DNA of 64,000 nt, from assembly GCA_020002185.1 (NCBI GenBank), contig CM034532.1:25832100-25896099 (forward strand), read 5' to 3'. The notes below the pieces were generated by a model. It was not told where the DNA came from and made no database searches. It saw only the letters and a program-made list of their open reading frames with translations. The DNA comes from Paraescarpia echinospica. Taxonomy: Eukaryota; Annelida; Polychaeta; Sabellida; Siboglinidae. How positions within the stretch are numbered: position 1 is the stretch's first letter; each line of letters opens with the position of its first letter. Shown here piece by piece: positions 36,512-48,753 of this stretch. Made by a program: the position numbers and the translations under genes.

Positions 36512-38790
36512 ACAGTATTGATGGTATGTAATCCATGCTGGTATGGATGGCATGCATGCAATGATTGTATTGATGATATGCAATCCACCGAGGTATTGGT
36601 AGTATTCAAGCCATGATTGGAATGCAAGTCATGATGGTATCAATGGTATGCAAGTCATGATGGTATCGATGGTGTGCAAGTCATGATGGTATCGATGGTG
36701 TGCAAGTCATGATGGTATCGATGGTGTGCAAGTCATGATGGTATCGATGGTGTGCAAGTCATGATGGTATCGAAGGTGTGCAAGTCATGATGGTATCGAT
36801 GGTGTGCAAGTCATGATGGTATCGATGGTGTGCAAGTCATGATGGTATTGATGATGTGCAAGTCATGATGGTATTGATGGTGTGCAAGTCATGATGGTAT
36901 TAATGGTATGCAAGTCATGATGGTATTGATGGTGTGCAAGTCATGATGGTATTAATGGTATGCAAGTCATGATGGTATCGATGGTGTGCAAGTCATGATG
37001 GTATCGATGGTGTGCAAGTCATGATGGTATCGATGGTGTGCAAGTCATGATGGTATTGATGGTGTGCAAGTCATGATGGTATTGATGGTGTCCAAGTGAT
37101 GGTAGTATTGATGGTGTGCAAGTCATGATGGTATCGATGGTGTGCAAGTCATGATGGTATCGATGGTATGCAAGTCATGATGGTATGGATGGTATGCAAG
37201 TCGTGATGGTATTGATGGTGTGCAAGTCATGATGGTATCGAAGGTGTGCAAGTCATGATGGTATCGATGGTGTGCAAGTCATGATGGTATCGATGGTGTG
37301 CAAGTCATGATGGTATTGATGGTGTGCAAGTCATGATGGTATTGATGATGTGCAAGTCATGATGGTATTGATGGTGTGCAAGTCATGATGGTATCGATGG
37401 TGTGCAAGTCATGATGGTATTGATGGTGTGCAAGTCATGATGGTATTGATGATGTGCAAGTCATGATGGTATTGATGGTGTGCAAGTCATGATGGTATTG
37501 ATCGTGTGCAAGTCATGATGGTATTGATCGTGTGCAAGTCATGATGGTATTGATGGTGTGCAAGTCATGATGGTATTGATGGTGTGCAAGTCATGATGGT
37601 ATTAATGGTATGCAAGTCATGATGGTATTGATGGTATGCAAGTCATGATGGTATCGATGGTGTGCAAGTCATGATGGTATCGATGGTGTGCAAGTCATGA
37701 TGGTATCGATGGTGTGCAAGTCATGATGGTATCGATGGTGTGCAAGTCATGATGGTATTGATGGTGTGCAAGTCATGATGGTATTGATGGTGTGCAAGTC
37801 ATGATGGTATTGATCGTGTGCAAGTCATGATGGTATTGATCAAGTCATGATGGTATCATGGTGTGCAAGTCATGATGGTATCGATGGTGTGCAAGTCATG
37901 ATGGTATCGATGGTGTGCAAGTCATGATGGTATTGGTATGCAAGTGTGCAAGTCATGGTATGGTAAGTCATGGTATGGTATGCAAGTCATGATGGTATCG
38001 ATGGTGTGCAAGTCATGATGGTATCGATGGTGTGCAAGTCATGATGGTATCGATGGTGTGCAAGTCATGATGGTATCGATGGTGTGCAAGTCATGATGGT
38101 ATCGATGGTGTGCAAGTCATGATGGTATTGATGATGTGCAAGTCATGATGGTATTGATGGTGTGCAAGTCATGATGGTATTGATCGTGTGCAAGTCATGA
38201 TGGTATTGATGGTGTGCAAGTCATGATGGTATTGATGGTGTGCAAGTCATGATGGTATTGATGATGTGCAAGTCATGATGGTATTGATGGTGTGCAAGTC
38301 ATGATGGTATTGATGGTGTGCAAGTCATGATGGTATTGATGGTGTGCAAGTCATGATGGTATTGATGGTGTGCAAGTCATGATGGTATTGATGGTGTGCA
38401 AGTCATGATGGTATTGATGGTGTGCAAGTCTTGATGGTATTGATGGTGTGCAAGTCATGATGGTATTGATGGTGTCCAAGTGATGGTAGTATTGATGGTG
38501 TGCAAGTCATGATGGTATTGATGGTATGCAAGTCATGATGGTATTGATGGTGTGCAAGTCATGATGGTATTGATGATGTGCAAGTCATGATGGTATTGAT
38601 GATGTGCAAGTCATGATGGTATTGATGGTATGCAAGTCATGATGGTATTGATGGTATGCAAGTCATGATGGTATTGATGGTGTGCAAGTCATGATGGTAT
38701 TGATGGTGTGCAAGTCATGTTGGTATTGATGGTGTGGAAGTCATGATGGTATTGATGGTGTGCAAGTAGTGATAGTAGTGAAGGTATGGA
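36512..38790. repeat. 26-bp minisatellite, about 87 copies
   Basis: Unit GTGTGCAAGTCATGATGGTA then TCGATG or TTGATG. The two variants occur in runs, and several blocks recur as sets. The edges decay (36512-36610 and beyond 38760, with related traces to about 38970). A scrambled patch lies at 37930-37985. Confidence 0.96.
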
Positions 38791-40060
38791 GCACATGATG
38801 TGTGCAAACTGTGGTGGTATGGATGGTATGCTAACCATGGATGTATTGATGGTATGCATGCCATGGTGGCATCGGTGTTATTCTACTCACTTATGCTACC
38901 TATGATGGTATTAATGACACACAAGCCCGGCTGGTATTGATGCTATGCAAGCCTGATGACATTGATGGTGTGCAAGCCACATTTAGATTACATGTAATAC
39001 AAAACAAAAGGAACAACATTATCACATTTCCTGATGCTTTAAGAATATGCTATGAAAGTAATGAGCGTCTTGTGTGTTGCTATTAGCAGCGGTCGAAATA
39101 AGTCGTTTTGGAGCTTCTACATTTCATAGGTATTATTCTCATAAAAGTATTTTAATTACATCAAATGTTTGGTTATACAGACTGACTAATAAGAAATTAG
39201 CATTGATATACATGTAGATCAGAGCATCAGGTGCAACTGTCTGTATTCAAATGCAACTGTCTCACAAACTGGATGAGCTACAGTTTACTATTTGTCCACT
39301 GATAGAAATTAAAGTGTACAAAATGTAATTATATAGGATTGTATCCAGTGTGAACTTCACTACATGTTTAACAATAATTTCTTAGCAGAAAGTAGGCACC
39401 GATTCATACCAGAATACTATTTAAATGACAACAGTCATGCTAAGTTTCAACTATTAATGTCGACAGTTAAAGCGAGGAGAATGTATAACTGGGCAAATTT
39501 TTTTAAATTATGTTTGCAGCATTCAGTTGATTCAGCATTTGATTGTTTCTAAATGAAAAGATCTACAAATAGCATGTTACTATGAATCTATGTAGTATAC
39601 TACTTTCATTGTTCCAATGATGATACTAAAAATGCAAATACAGCGTGTATGCAGTATATCAACATTAGTTACCATCTCTGTGTGATGACATATACACCAG
39701 TCACAGAAAACATGGACGCCATTGATTTTCATGAAAAACTGTGTCATAGGTCATAAAAGGTCAGCCAGTGGCCGCTCATTGTCTGTAATTGTATACACGT
39801 GAAATCACTATATTGCCTGTACATATGTAGCTGTACATCTAAAATGGTTTTTAGAAAAACAACATTACCTGTACATCGAAATTAGTATACTTATAAATTT
39901 GCAATCAAAATAAAAAATAAGCACCTAAATTTATAAAATGGGTTAACTGAAATCATATTAAGCATATCTGATGCATTTTCGACCATGAACGTTTTTATAG
40001 TTGTCATTGCAAATGTACAGGTAATATCGTATTATTAGGCACTGTACAGGAAATATGGTT

Positions 40061-40063
<3 letters not shown>
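38791..40063. other. Unassigned intronic sequence
   Basis: AT-rich beyond the fading 26-bp array. A plus-strand frame at 39364-39552 is not recognisable. Confidence 0.5.
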
Positions 40064-40119
<56 letters not shown>

Positions 40120-40120
40120 C
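40064..40120. repeat. TA dinucleotide microsatellite
   Basis: Nearly uninterrupted TA runs, self-complementary. Confidence 0.9.
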
Positions 40121-41710
40121 AAGTATAGATATTAACAAGTAAAAAATAAAAAGATACATATATGTGCCTTAACAATGCAGGTAAAAATTATAAATTATTG
40201 GTTAGATATTTCACTTTTAATTCAAAATGTGTAGGCATGTAAACATCTCAAAATTTGCAATTAATTATTTTGATGTTTACATTCAATACGAGTAAACATC
40301 AAATACAATCTATTGTCTTGCTTTGTGTATGTTTGTTCCTACGAATTTTAATCATCAAAATTTTCTACATTTTCTAAATTCTACGTTTTGCACAAACATA
40401 AATCTATAATGTTTTGCATATAACATCTTAAATAAATAATAATCAAACACAGATTTTAACTAGTTCAGCAGGTATATCATAGCCACACTAATTACACCAT
40501 TATCATATTAAATAAAAAAGTTAAAAAGGTTACTATTTATATAGTTTTATCTCAATTTACCAGCTATATATAATTAAGTAAAAGTAAACTAAACATCTGA
40601 CCACGTTGAGAATGACAGGCACCAGACCAGGTATGTTAAATACTCAAGCGTGTCCCCATTACGAAGACTTCAGGTGAACAGGCAGGAAATTGGTCGGCGC
40701 GCAGCAAAGCCGAGTAACTGAAGCAGGTTCCTGCAAACATGCAATGTGTGGCCATTGTGTCTGGTGCGCAAACGAGAAACAAATACATAATGTATCCGAT
40801 AGTCGGTTCACGGGTCCCCTGACCACCAGCAGCCATCAGTTAGTCCACAGCACAAACAATGCCTGCAAGTTTCCCACGAGGTCAAGGCAAGAAAGACAAT
40901 CACTCTTACAGTATCCCCACTGCGTTCAACCCTAATTTGCATTTCATGGCAATTCTTCGAAAAGAAAAACATCTTGTTGGTGTCTAGTCCTGGGTAGGTG
41001 AAAGATTGCCGTAACAAGACCCTACCTATGCATGTGTGTGTAGCTACATCCACTGACTGAATGGCAGGTTATGGCAAAATATACAATATTTGCATCAAAA
41101 TCACAGTTGATAGCCACTAGAAGTAGTCAAGGTTGAGCCATGGTTAGTTAACACACCCAGTTACACTAATTCTGTAGTCAATACACACTTGCAGAAATGT
41201 AGTTTTAGAAAACACTAAAATCACTGTAATAAAACGCTCACTGCTCACCTAAATTAATAATAACCATAACCCTAATTAATAATATTCTGTACTCTTAAAT
41301 AACACTGGTTAAAGTACAGCTGTAATAATAAACTAGCAATTCTGTCTGCACCCTAAATCTGGCCTCTTTGGCCATTCCGAAGAAATTATTAGTATTATAC
41401 TAAAACAGTTTACAGTTTAAAACAAATCGATTATATGTATAATAATAATATATAATAATAATTAATAATTGCTTTCCACACCACTAGGTGAAAGGATCTA
41501 GTTGGTTTGAGCAGCTATTTGTGTTGTTGTAAAAATCTAAAAATAGATTCCCTCTCTTAATTGATTATAACTATTAGTGTGAAAGTTATAGTCATTTTAG
41601 CACTATAATATAATATTTGATTTTAATTAAACACAATTTTCCTGTTTTTGAACATAGTTCCTATTATCCCAGTTCTATCTTATAATGTGCAATAGTATAA
41701 ACAAACAGCC
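40121..41710. other. Unassigned intronic sequence
   Basis: AT-rich with no recognised gene or element. Confidence 0.5.
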
Positions 41711-42185
41711 ACAATGGGTGTTGGGCGTTAGGTGGAGCACCCATGTTGGGGCGTTAGGTGGAGCACCCCCGTTGGGATGTTAGGTGGAGTACCCATATTG
41801 GGGTGTTAGATGGAGCACCCATGTTGGGGTGTTAGGTGGAGTACCCATGTTGGGGTGTTAGGTGGAGCATCCATGTTGGGTGGTAGGTGGAGCACCCATA
41901 TTGAGATGTTAGGTGAAGCACCAATATTGGGGGTGTTAGGTGGAGCAGCCATTGTTAAGGTGTTAGGTGGAGCACCCATGTTGGGGAGTTAGGTACAACA
42001 CCCATGTTGGGGTATTAGGTAGAGCACCCATGTTGGATGTTAGTTGGAGCACCCATGCTGGTGTGTTAGGTGGAGCACCCATGTTAGGTGTTAGGTGGAG
42101 CACCCACATTGGGTGTTAAGTAGAACACCCATGTTGGGGGTATCAGGTGGAGCACTCGTGTTGGGATGTTAGATGAAGAACCCTT
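41711..42185. repeat. 26-bp G-rich minisatellite, about 18 copies
   Basis: Unit GTTGGGGTGTTAGGTGGAGC then ACCCAT, with variable G-run length. It lies about 530 bp inside the intron from the kinase donor at 42716. Confidence 0.93.
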
Positions 42186-42716
42186 ACAAAAAGACTGCAG
42201 AATGTCATACCAGAATCCACTAAAATGTTTTTATTTGCAGATACTATCATAAATATTCTAAACAGAGATATTATTTATGAGGCTTATGAGTGCATCCGTC
42301 GCAGTCCACTGGGTGTGTCACTGCTGCAGTAATATTAGTATATAGTTATATTTAATTCGTTCAATATTCCGCTACTACACTTTGACGCCCGTGTCTTCTT
42401 AACGCCATAACGGGTGTTAGCGTTTTGACATTCAACTGCTGAAGACATATAAACTGCGTGATAATAACAGAACAATTGTAGCAACTCTTAGACTTAGTCT
42501 TAGTCTTGGGCCTCTGCCAAAACCAGAATGAAAGGAAAGAATCCTCAACAAACACACAATGCAATTAGACGTAAACCGAACCGAATGACAAGAATATGCA
42601 GGTTTGCATCCATCCTAATTATTATTTATGACTCGTACAAAAACCGTCCCTTCGCTTAAATGATGTTGACAGAGAGAATACACAGACGCGCCATGTTGAA
42701 TGCGGGCGATTCTTAC
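42186..42716. other. Intron 5' end, unassigned
   Basis: About 530 bp between the 26-bp array and the kinase exon A donor. Contains an imperfect TTAGACTTAGTCTTAG repeat near 42487; nothing else was recognised. Confidence 0.5.
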
Positions 42717-42827
42717 CTTTATGTGCGTCATATCGTGCGTCGCCAGCTCAACCCGCGCGAAATTCCCCTTTCCCAGGCTCACGTTGTCCATCACGTAGCG
42801 GCCGAGGTATCGGATTTTTTTGCCCAT
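42717..42827 (-). CDS. Ser/Thr protein kinase, first visible coding exon (N-lobe start; AMPK-related, possibly HUNK-like)
   Basis: This exon encodes the first 37 residues of a CAMK/AMPK-related type Ser/Thr kinase. The chosen ATG at 42827-42825 has G at -3 and G at +4. The peptide carries the glycine-rich ATP loop (G19-K-G-N-F-A-R-V26), followed by a THDMTHIK segment that ends exactly at an AAG/GTAAGA donor (GT at 42716-42715). The exon is phase 0 at its 3' end and continues into the exon at 5855-5727, which begins with the VAIK lysine motif. The frame stays open upstream to a TAA at 42911-42909. A pyrimidine-rich acceptor-like AG at 42852-42851 means an earlier coding exon is possible. Family placement rests on remembered spacing similarity to HUNK-type kinases and is uncertain; membership of the protein kinase superfamily is secure. 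A CpG-rich block lies immediately upstream. Confidence 0.85.
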
Positions 42828-42850
42828 GTCTCTGGACACTAGCTTGGGTG

Positions 42851-43960
42851 CTGCAGAGAGGGGCGGGTCCCAGTCATAGGGTAACGCGCGTAATCCGTGT
42901 GATCGCCGTTACCTCGACATGCTTCGCTGGACACACCTCCGTAGTGACGGCGGCGGCGCCTTTTCCCGACCGGGTGCCAGCCCGCCGAGACATTGCACTG
43001 TTTACACGGATAACACAAGCGACACACACGGGCCGGGCGCACTGCGCGTCCGACGCGCTCCGTGCTGGCTGCGGCGTCGCGTCGTCGGATAATCGCCGAC
43101 GTAAATCCAAGCAGGCGCGGGAAGTCAAGACGCGCGCTATTCCCTGATTACCGACGAGCAGACGACACGAGCATCCGAAAAGCGAGCGACATATTAAATA
43201 AAGGTGTGCGAAGAAAGAAAACAGCGTCCCGACAACAAACGGACGAACGATAGCGCGTCGACGCTAATCAGTGATGGAAAGAAACGGCGCAGAGAAACAA
43301 GGCTGTATCGACGTCGGAAGTCGAGAGCGATCTTCGGCGGCCGACTCCATCAGAGCCGGTCCATTCTCGCAGCCACAGCAGCCGGCGCCTCGCAGCGCGG
43401 CAAATCCTTCGACCGAATTGAACAATGGAGTCGCGAAAATGTCGTCTGCTGGCAGCGCAGCGTCAAACGTTACAAATACTAATCATCGTCGTTCGCATTA
43501 GCGCCGACTTATTGTCACTCGGCACTCGTTTAACATCGATTACAAACGGCCACTGCTGCGCGCGTCCTGCCCGCGTACACTACCGGTCGACTCGCTACAT
43601 AATTCAGGGCATATTAATTATTTATCAGAAGTTTTCTACACACGTTCGATCAGAAGGTAATCGAACCAACAAGCAGTCGTTGTGATCGAATAAAGATGGG
43701 TGATACGTGTGATTGATATTCATTGCGTTTAGCACTCGCCCACTCCGGCCGTTCCCCGCAGCGACGTGGATCGGCGCCTCGCCTCACCTCGACCGGCGAA
43801 AGGGAAAGTGCTGCGACTGTAGCGTGTCTAGCGAATGCACGGTGAACTAATAGTTAGTGCATTTCGCGCTACTGGCACGCGCCGTTTTAGGGGTGTTGTG
43901 ATTAAAACCTGAGCGTCGGGTTACAACGGTGTAATGGGGCGGGTTTGTAGGGACGCGAAC
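42851..43960 (-). promoter_or_regulatory. CpG-rich block upstream of the kinase exon (candidate promoter / 5' leader)
   Basis: The stretch is strikingly rich in CG dinucleotides, for example around 42885-43140 and 43740-43830, whereas the flanks are AT-rich and CpG-poor. It lies directly upstream, in gene sense, of the kinase start codon, which suggests an unmethylated promoter with 5' UTR. No TATA box or initiator could be fixed by eye. Short open frames on both strands here look like by-products of GC-rich sequence. Earlier 5' exons of the kinase may be hidden here. Confidence 0.5.
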
Positions 43961-44162
43961 GGGTCGTTCACACGCTGGTACGATTAGGAAATTGCTTCAT
44001 GAAAGCCAGCGCTTTCGCATACAACTGAGTTGAGCATGTTTTGAACGTGGAAAGAGAGGCTGTTCGATTTGTAGATACTACAACTTTATAATAAACTTTA
44101 TATGGGGATATTGGAGTAAGCAGTAACATATATTACTTTATTGAACTAATCCGAACTGTATG
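43961..44162. other. Unassigned upstream sequence
   Basis: Transition from the CpG-rich block to AT-rich sequence; no feature was recognised. Confidence 0.5.
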
Positions 44163-44533
44163 CACGGGCGGATCTAGGATTTGACCAACGGGAGGGCGCA
44201 GCCACCTTTGAGACTCGCCAAAAACCTCCAATTGTACCTTGCCCCCCCCCCGAGGCTCACAAAAGTCCGACTGTATCCCCTGAAGTCAAAGCTAGGGTCT
44301 GCACGTCCCCCACCCCTGCCACACACAGGCGCGCACGCACGTACGTACGCACACACATATATGCACACGCACTCATGTATACACACGCACGCACACATGC
44401 CACACACACCACATACACACCAAACACACACCACACACACCCTTGAGCCGCAAAATACATCCAACTAAACTCACCTACTGGCGGTTATTTAGGCAAAACG
44501 GGGGCTGTATGCATCCCACTGGATCCGCGCCTG
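44163..44533. mobile_element. GC-rich MITE-like element, hAT-type ends, with internal CA microsatellite
   Basis: Left end CACGGGCGGATCTAG and right end the complement of CAGGCGCGGATCCAG form imperfect inverted termini of the GGCGGATC kind common in hAT-like elements. The inside contains GAGACTCGCCAAAAACCTCC, resembling the element at 53309-53666, and a CACACA-rich tract at 44323-44440. The flanking target duplication is degenerate. Confidence 0.55.
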
Positions 44534-44814
44534 AGTATATTTAGTATGTATCATTTTGGAGACATTTCATTATTTCTAGAGCATTCATCTTAATCAAATA
44601 AAGTGTAATGTTACAGCTTGATTCGTGATCTGATTTGTCCAGAATATTCCTGTACTTGAAGCGATCGTATGAGCATCAATTAATTTAATTTAGTAAACGC
44701 TATCATTTTTTTCTATTATTGTCAAAAGTCCACCTTCCTCATTATGCGTGATGTGGGCTCCGTTCCCTTAAAACTTCGTTTCTATTCGAACACGTGATTT
44801 GCTGCCATATAATA
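44534..44814. other. Unassigned spacer
   Basis: AT-rich; no feature was recognised. Confidence 0.5.
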
Positions 44815-45360
<546 letters not shown>

Positions 45361-45482
45361 CATCAATTAGCGCAGAAACCCTAAATGCACACTGTGACGT
45401 CGACTAGCGCAGAAACCCCGAGTACACGCAATGACGTCGATTAACGCAGAAACCCTTAATGCACACACACACACACACACAC
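45361..45482. repeat. Three degenerate about 37-bp units and a CA run at the gap edge
   Basis: Three units share TAGCGCAGAAACCC/TAACGCAGAAACCC and GACGTCGA. The last unit passes into CACACA, which meets the gap. Confidence 0.8.
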
Positions 45483-46482
45483 NNNNNNNNNNNNNNNNNN
45501 NNNNNNNNNNNNNNNNNNNNNNNNNNNNNNNNNNNNNNNNNNNNNNNNNNNNNNNNNNNNNNNNNNNNNNNNNNNNNNNNNNNNNNNNNNNNNNNNNNNN
45601 NNNNNNNNNNNNNNNNNNNNNNNNNNNNNNNNNNNNNNNNNNNNNNNNNNNNNNNNNNNNNNNNNNNNNNNNNNNNNNNNNNNNNNNNNNNNNNNNNNNN
45701 NNNNNNNNNNNNNNNNNNNNNNNNNNNNNNNNNNNNNNNNNNNNNNNNNNNNNNNNNNNNNNNNNNNNNNNNNNNNNNNNNNNNNNNNNNNNNNNNNNNN
45801 NNNNNNNNNNNNNNNNNNNNNNNNNNNNNNNNNNNNNNNNNNNNNNNNNNNNNNNNNNNNNNNNNNNNNNNNNNNNNNNNNNNNNNNNNNNNNNNNNNNN
45901 NNNNNNNNNNNNNNNNNNNNNNNNNNNNNNNNNNNNNNNNNNNNNNNNNNNNNNNNNNNNNNNNNNNNNNNNNNNNNNNNNNNNNNNNNNNNNNNNNNNN
46001 NNNNNNNNNNNNNNNNNNNNNNNNNNNNNNNNNNNNNNNNNNNNNNNNNNNNNNNNNNNNNNNNNNNNNNNNNNNNNNNNNNNNNNNNNNNNNNNNNNNN
46101 NNNNNNNNNNNNNNNNNNNNNNNNNNNNNNNNNNNNNNNNNNNNNNNNNNNNNNNNNNNNNNNNNNNNNNNNNNNNNNNNNNNNNNNNNNNNNNNNNNNN
46201 NNNNNNNNNNNNNNNNNNNNNNNNNNNNNNNNNNNNNNNNNNNNNNNNNNNNNNNNNNNNNNNNNNNNNNNNNNNNNNNNNNNNNNNNNNNNNNNNNNNN
46301 NNNNNNNNNNNNNNNNNNNNNNNNNNNNNNNNNNNNNNNNNNNNNNNNNNNNNNNNNNNNNNNNNNNNNNNNNNNNNNNNNNNNNNNNNNNNNNNNNNNN
46401 NNNNNNNNNNNNNNNNNNNNNNNNNNNNNNNNNNNNNNNNNNNNNNNNNNNNNNNNNNNNNNNNNNNNNNNNNNNNNNNNNN
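45483..46482. other. Assembly gap of exactly 1000 N
   Basis: All bases are N. The round length suggests a scaffolding placeholder rather than a measured size. The left flank is a CA microsatellite. Confidence 0.99.
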
Positions 46483-46547
46483 TGTCGTAGAGTTTTTTTT
46501 TTAGAATGAGACCTCCGCAATGAGTCGACGATAGTTTTTGTTTCCAT

Positions 46548-46763
46548 TTCCCTGTGTGAGATCTTTAAACCCCCCTGACATAGACACCAGGTAGAAGGGA
46601 CAAACAGCTTATAGCGTCTCTTCCGAAAGACACAGGCAATGTAGGGTGAACGAAAGCGGCCGAACCACTACCGAACCACTACCGAATCACCGCCTGCCGG
46701 TACCAGGGTTTGAACCCCGGTTCATCCGAACGACAGCACTCTAACCGCTCGACCACTGCGTCT
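46548..46763 (-). mobile_element. tRNA-derived SINE, second family
   Basis: Read on the minus strand from 46763, it has a tRNA Leu/Ser-like A box (TGGTCGAGCGGTTAGAGTG) and a B box (GGTTCAAACCC). A body follows with GCCTGTGTCTTTCGGAAGAG and a tail with TATGTCAGGGGGGTTTAAAG. A short CCGAACCACTA duplication lies between head and body. It differs in head and body from the 12.9-kb SINE family. Confidence 0.75.
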
Positions 46764-46879
46764 CACAAATACATATTGTTTTACTGAATACAGGGGCTTA
46801 GAGAGTTTCAGAGCGACGAATTTTTAGCAGCAATTGCAATGCGACTGAATACTTGCTACATAAGTTGAATTTCTGTATA

Positions 46880-47520
46880 GCGACCTAGAACCCCGGGGTA
46901 GGGGCACTACCCTTACATGTGGGTAGGGCGAAGGTCACATACCCCTACCCTTGATATGGGCCATCCAATAACACAAAGTATACCCTTGACCTAGGCACAC
47001 ATTTAAGAAAGACACACTTTTTAAGTAAGTATTTAATCCATATAAACATAAACGTATCTATAAGTGTGTGTATTTCGATACATATATGCACATTGAACCT
47101 AACTTGGTATGCTAATCGTCCCCTTGAACTCTACGGAATCCCATAGTGAAATGACGTCATCTCCCGTTTCTGGTCAATCTGGCAAAACGGGAATTAGGTT
47201 ATTGGGGGATCGTCTCGAGTTGGACCACGACTTCTCGTGGCCGAATTTTCCGCGAAAATTGCCCCGAGTAGTTGCCGATAATACCGAAATATACGCGATA
47301 GGTAACCGTGAATGCTGCGATAAAAACCAAGCCTTGTTCTAGGGAGAGTTCCTCGAAATGACACCCTTTCTAGGGAACTTCTATATAATGTTGGCCCTTG
47401 TTCTAGGAAGAACATGTGAAAACAGACCCTTGATCTAGGGAGCCTCGGTAAAAAAGCGACCCTTGAAGTTGGCACATCCACAGTACTGCTAGGACAGGCA
47501 GTGTCCCCCCGGGCCTAGAA
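46880..47520. repeat. Unclassified interspersed repeat with recurrent CCCTTG..CTAGGG motifs
   Basis: At least seven motifs of the type CCCTTGNTCTAGGG occur between 46946 and 47475, densest at 47332-47470. The stretch begins near a CCCCGGGGTA palindrome and ends near CCCCCCGGGCC. Minus-strand frames over it are not recognisable proteins. Confidence 0.5.
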
Positions 47521-47639
47521 CACTAAACACAGCGCTCTATGAGAGCCTACCATATTACTTTGCTTGTATAAAATGATAGTAAAGTTCGACCCGTGGATAT
47601 AGTAATGTGTTATCGACATTTAATACACATGCCCGGTGA

Positions 47640-47945
47640 CAACAGCAGCCATAGTATACATGCCCGGTTACAGCAGCATTCGTAATACTCACGGCTAGTG
47701 ACTAGCCGTGAGTATTACGAATGTTGTTGTAACGGTTACAACAACATTCGTAATACTAACGACCATTTACAACAACATTCGTAATACTCATGACTAGTTA
47801 AAACAACTTTCGCAATACTTATTGCTAGTTACAACAACATTCCTAACACTCACGGCTATTTGTAACAACATTAGTAATATCCATGGCTAATTACAACAAC
47901 ATTAGTAATTCTCATGGCCAATTACAACAACATTCATAGTACACA
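47640..47945. repeat. 31-bp tandem repeat with one inverted unit (palindromes)
   Basis: Unit built of GTTACAACAACATTCGTAAT and ACTCACGGCTA. One unit is inverted, creating a 23-bp perfect palindrome arm pair (47677-47699 and 47701-47723, one-base spacer). A second 19-bp arm pair (47715-47733 and 47735-47753, one-base spacer) follows. Confidence 0.93.
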
Positions 47946-48239
47946 AGCCCGTGGTCACAACTACATCTCAATTATAAAATTAGAAAATCCATTAAGTTTC
48001 ACATCGGCACCCAATCCCTCTGTGAGGCTTTTGACCCGAAGTGTGTCGAGTCGATGGCCTCAGTCGCGGTCCCTCTGTGAGAGCTATGACCCGAGGCGTG
48101 ACGTGTCGATGGCCCCGCAACGTACAAACCTCATCCAACCGGGAAAACCACGCAACTCGGTTAATTGTTAATCATATTTCAATATCCCTATTAGGTGTGT
48201 AATTGTCGGGGGCTTACAAAAGAAGAGCGCAGCAGCGAA
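47946..48239. other. Unassigned sequence
   Basis: Contains two similar blocks (CCCTCTGTGAG, then TGACCCGA, then GTCGATGGCC) at about 48016 and 48070; no gene. Confidence 0.55.
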
Positions 48240-48482
48240 CACCAGCTAAGCGGTCGTGGTACTGGGGTTCCAAGACAAAAAAAACTGGGGCTCCGTGCAG
48301 GTAGAGAATCGTGCCTGACTGGTCGCAATACGGAGACTCTATGACAAAAGAGAACCGTGCATGACCGGTCGCTATACTGAGGCTCCATGACGAGAGAGAA
48401 CCGAGCCTGACTGGTCGCAATATTGAGACTCCGTGACCGGAGAAAACTGTGCCTGACTCGTCTTTGAACTGGGGCCCCTTGC
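48240..48482. repeat. 46-bp tandem repeat, about 5 copies
   Basis: Units contain GAGAACCGTGCCTGACTGGT and CGCAATACTGAGACTCCATG, spaced 46 bp (48311, 48357, 48403, 48449). Confidence 0.9.
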
Positions 48483-48552
48483 TGGGAAAACGAAGTTACC
48501 GAGTCGTTGGAGCGTGCAATCGACCGGGGGATGGGGACAATAAACAAGACGT

Positions 48553-48717
48553 GCGTGTGTGCGTGTGTGCGTGTGTGCGTGTGTGCGTGTGTGCGTGTGT
48601 GCGTGTGTGCGTGTGTGCGTGTGTGCGTGTGTGCGTGTGTGCGTGTGTGCGTGTATGCGTGAGTGTGTGCGTGAGAGCGTGGGTGTTTGCCTGGGTGGAT
48701 GCGTATGCGTCCGTACG

Positions 48718-48753
<36 letters not shown>

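Larger units (their letters stand above)
5856..42716 (-). other. 36,861-bp kinase intron
   Basis: This is the span between the GTAAGA donor of the kinase exon at 42717 and the CGCAG acceptor before the exon at 5855. Both junctions are phase 0 and the joined protein is continuous across the kinase N-lobe. Roughly a third of the intron is tandem arrays, and it also contains a nearly complete LINE, SINEs and MITE-like elements listed separately. I saw no further kinase coding segment inside it, and none is needed for continuity. Confidence 0.85.

Noticed and set aside
42848..43685. Arg/Ala-rich open frames in the CpG-rich block as coding exons
   Set aside because: GC-rich sequence lacks stop codons by composition; frames overlap on both strands and show no recognised domain.
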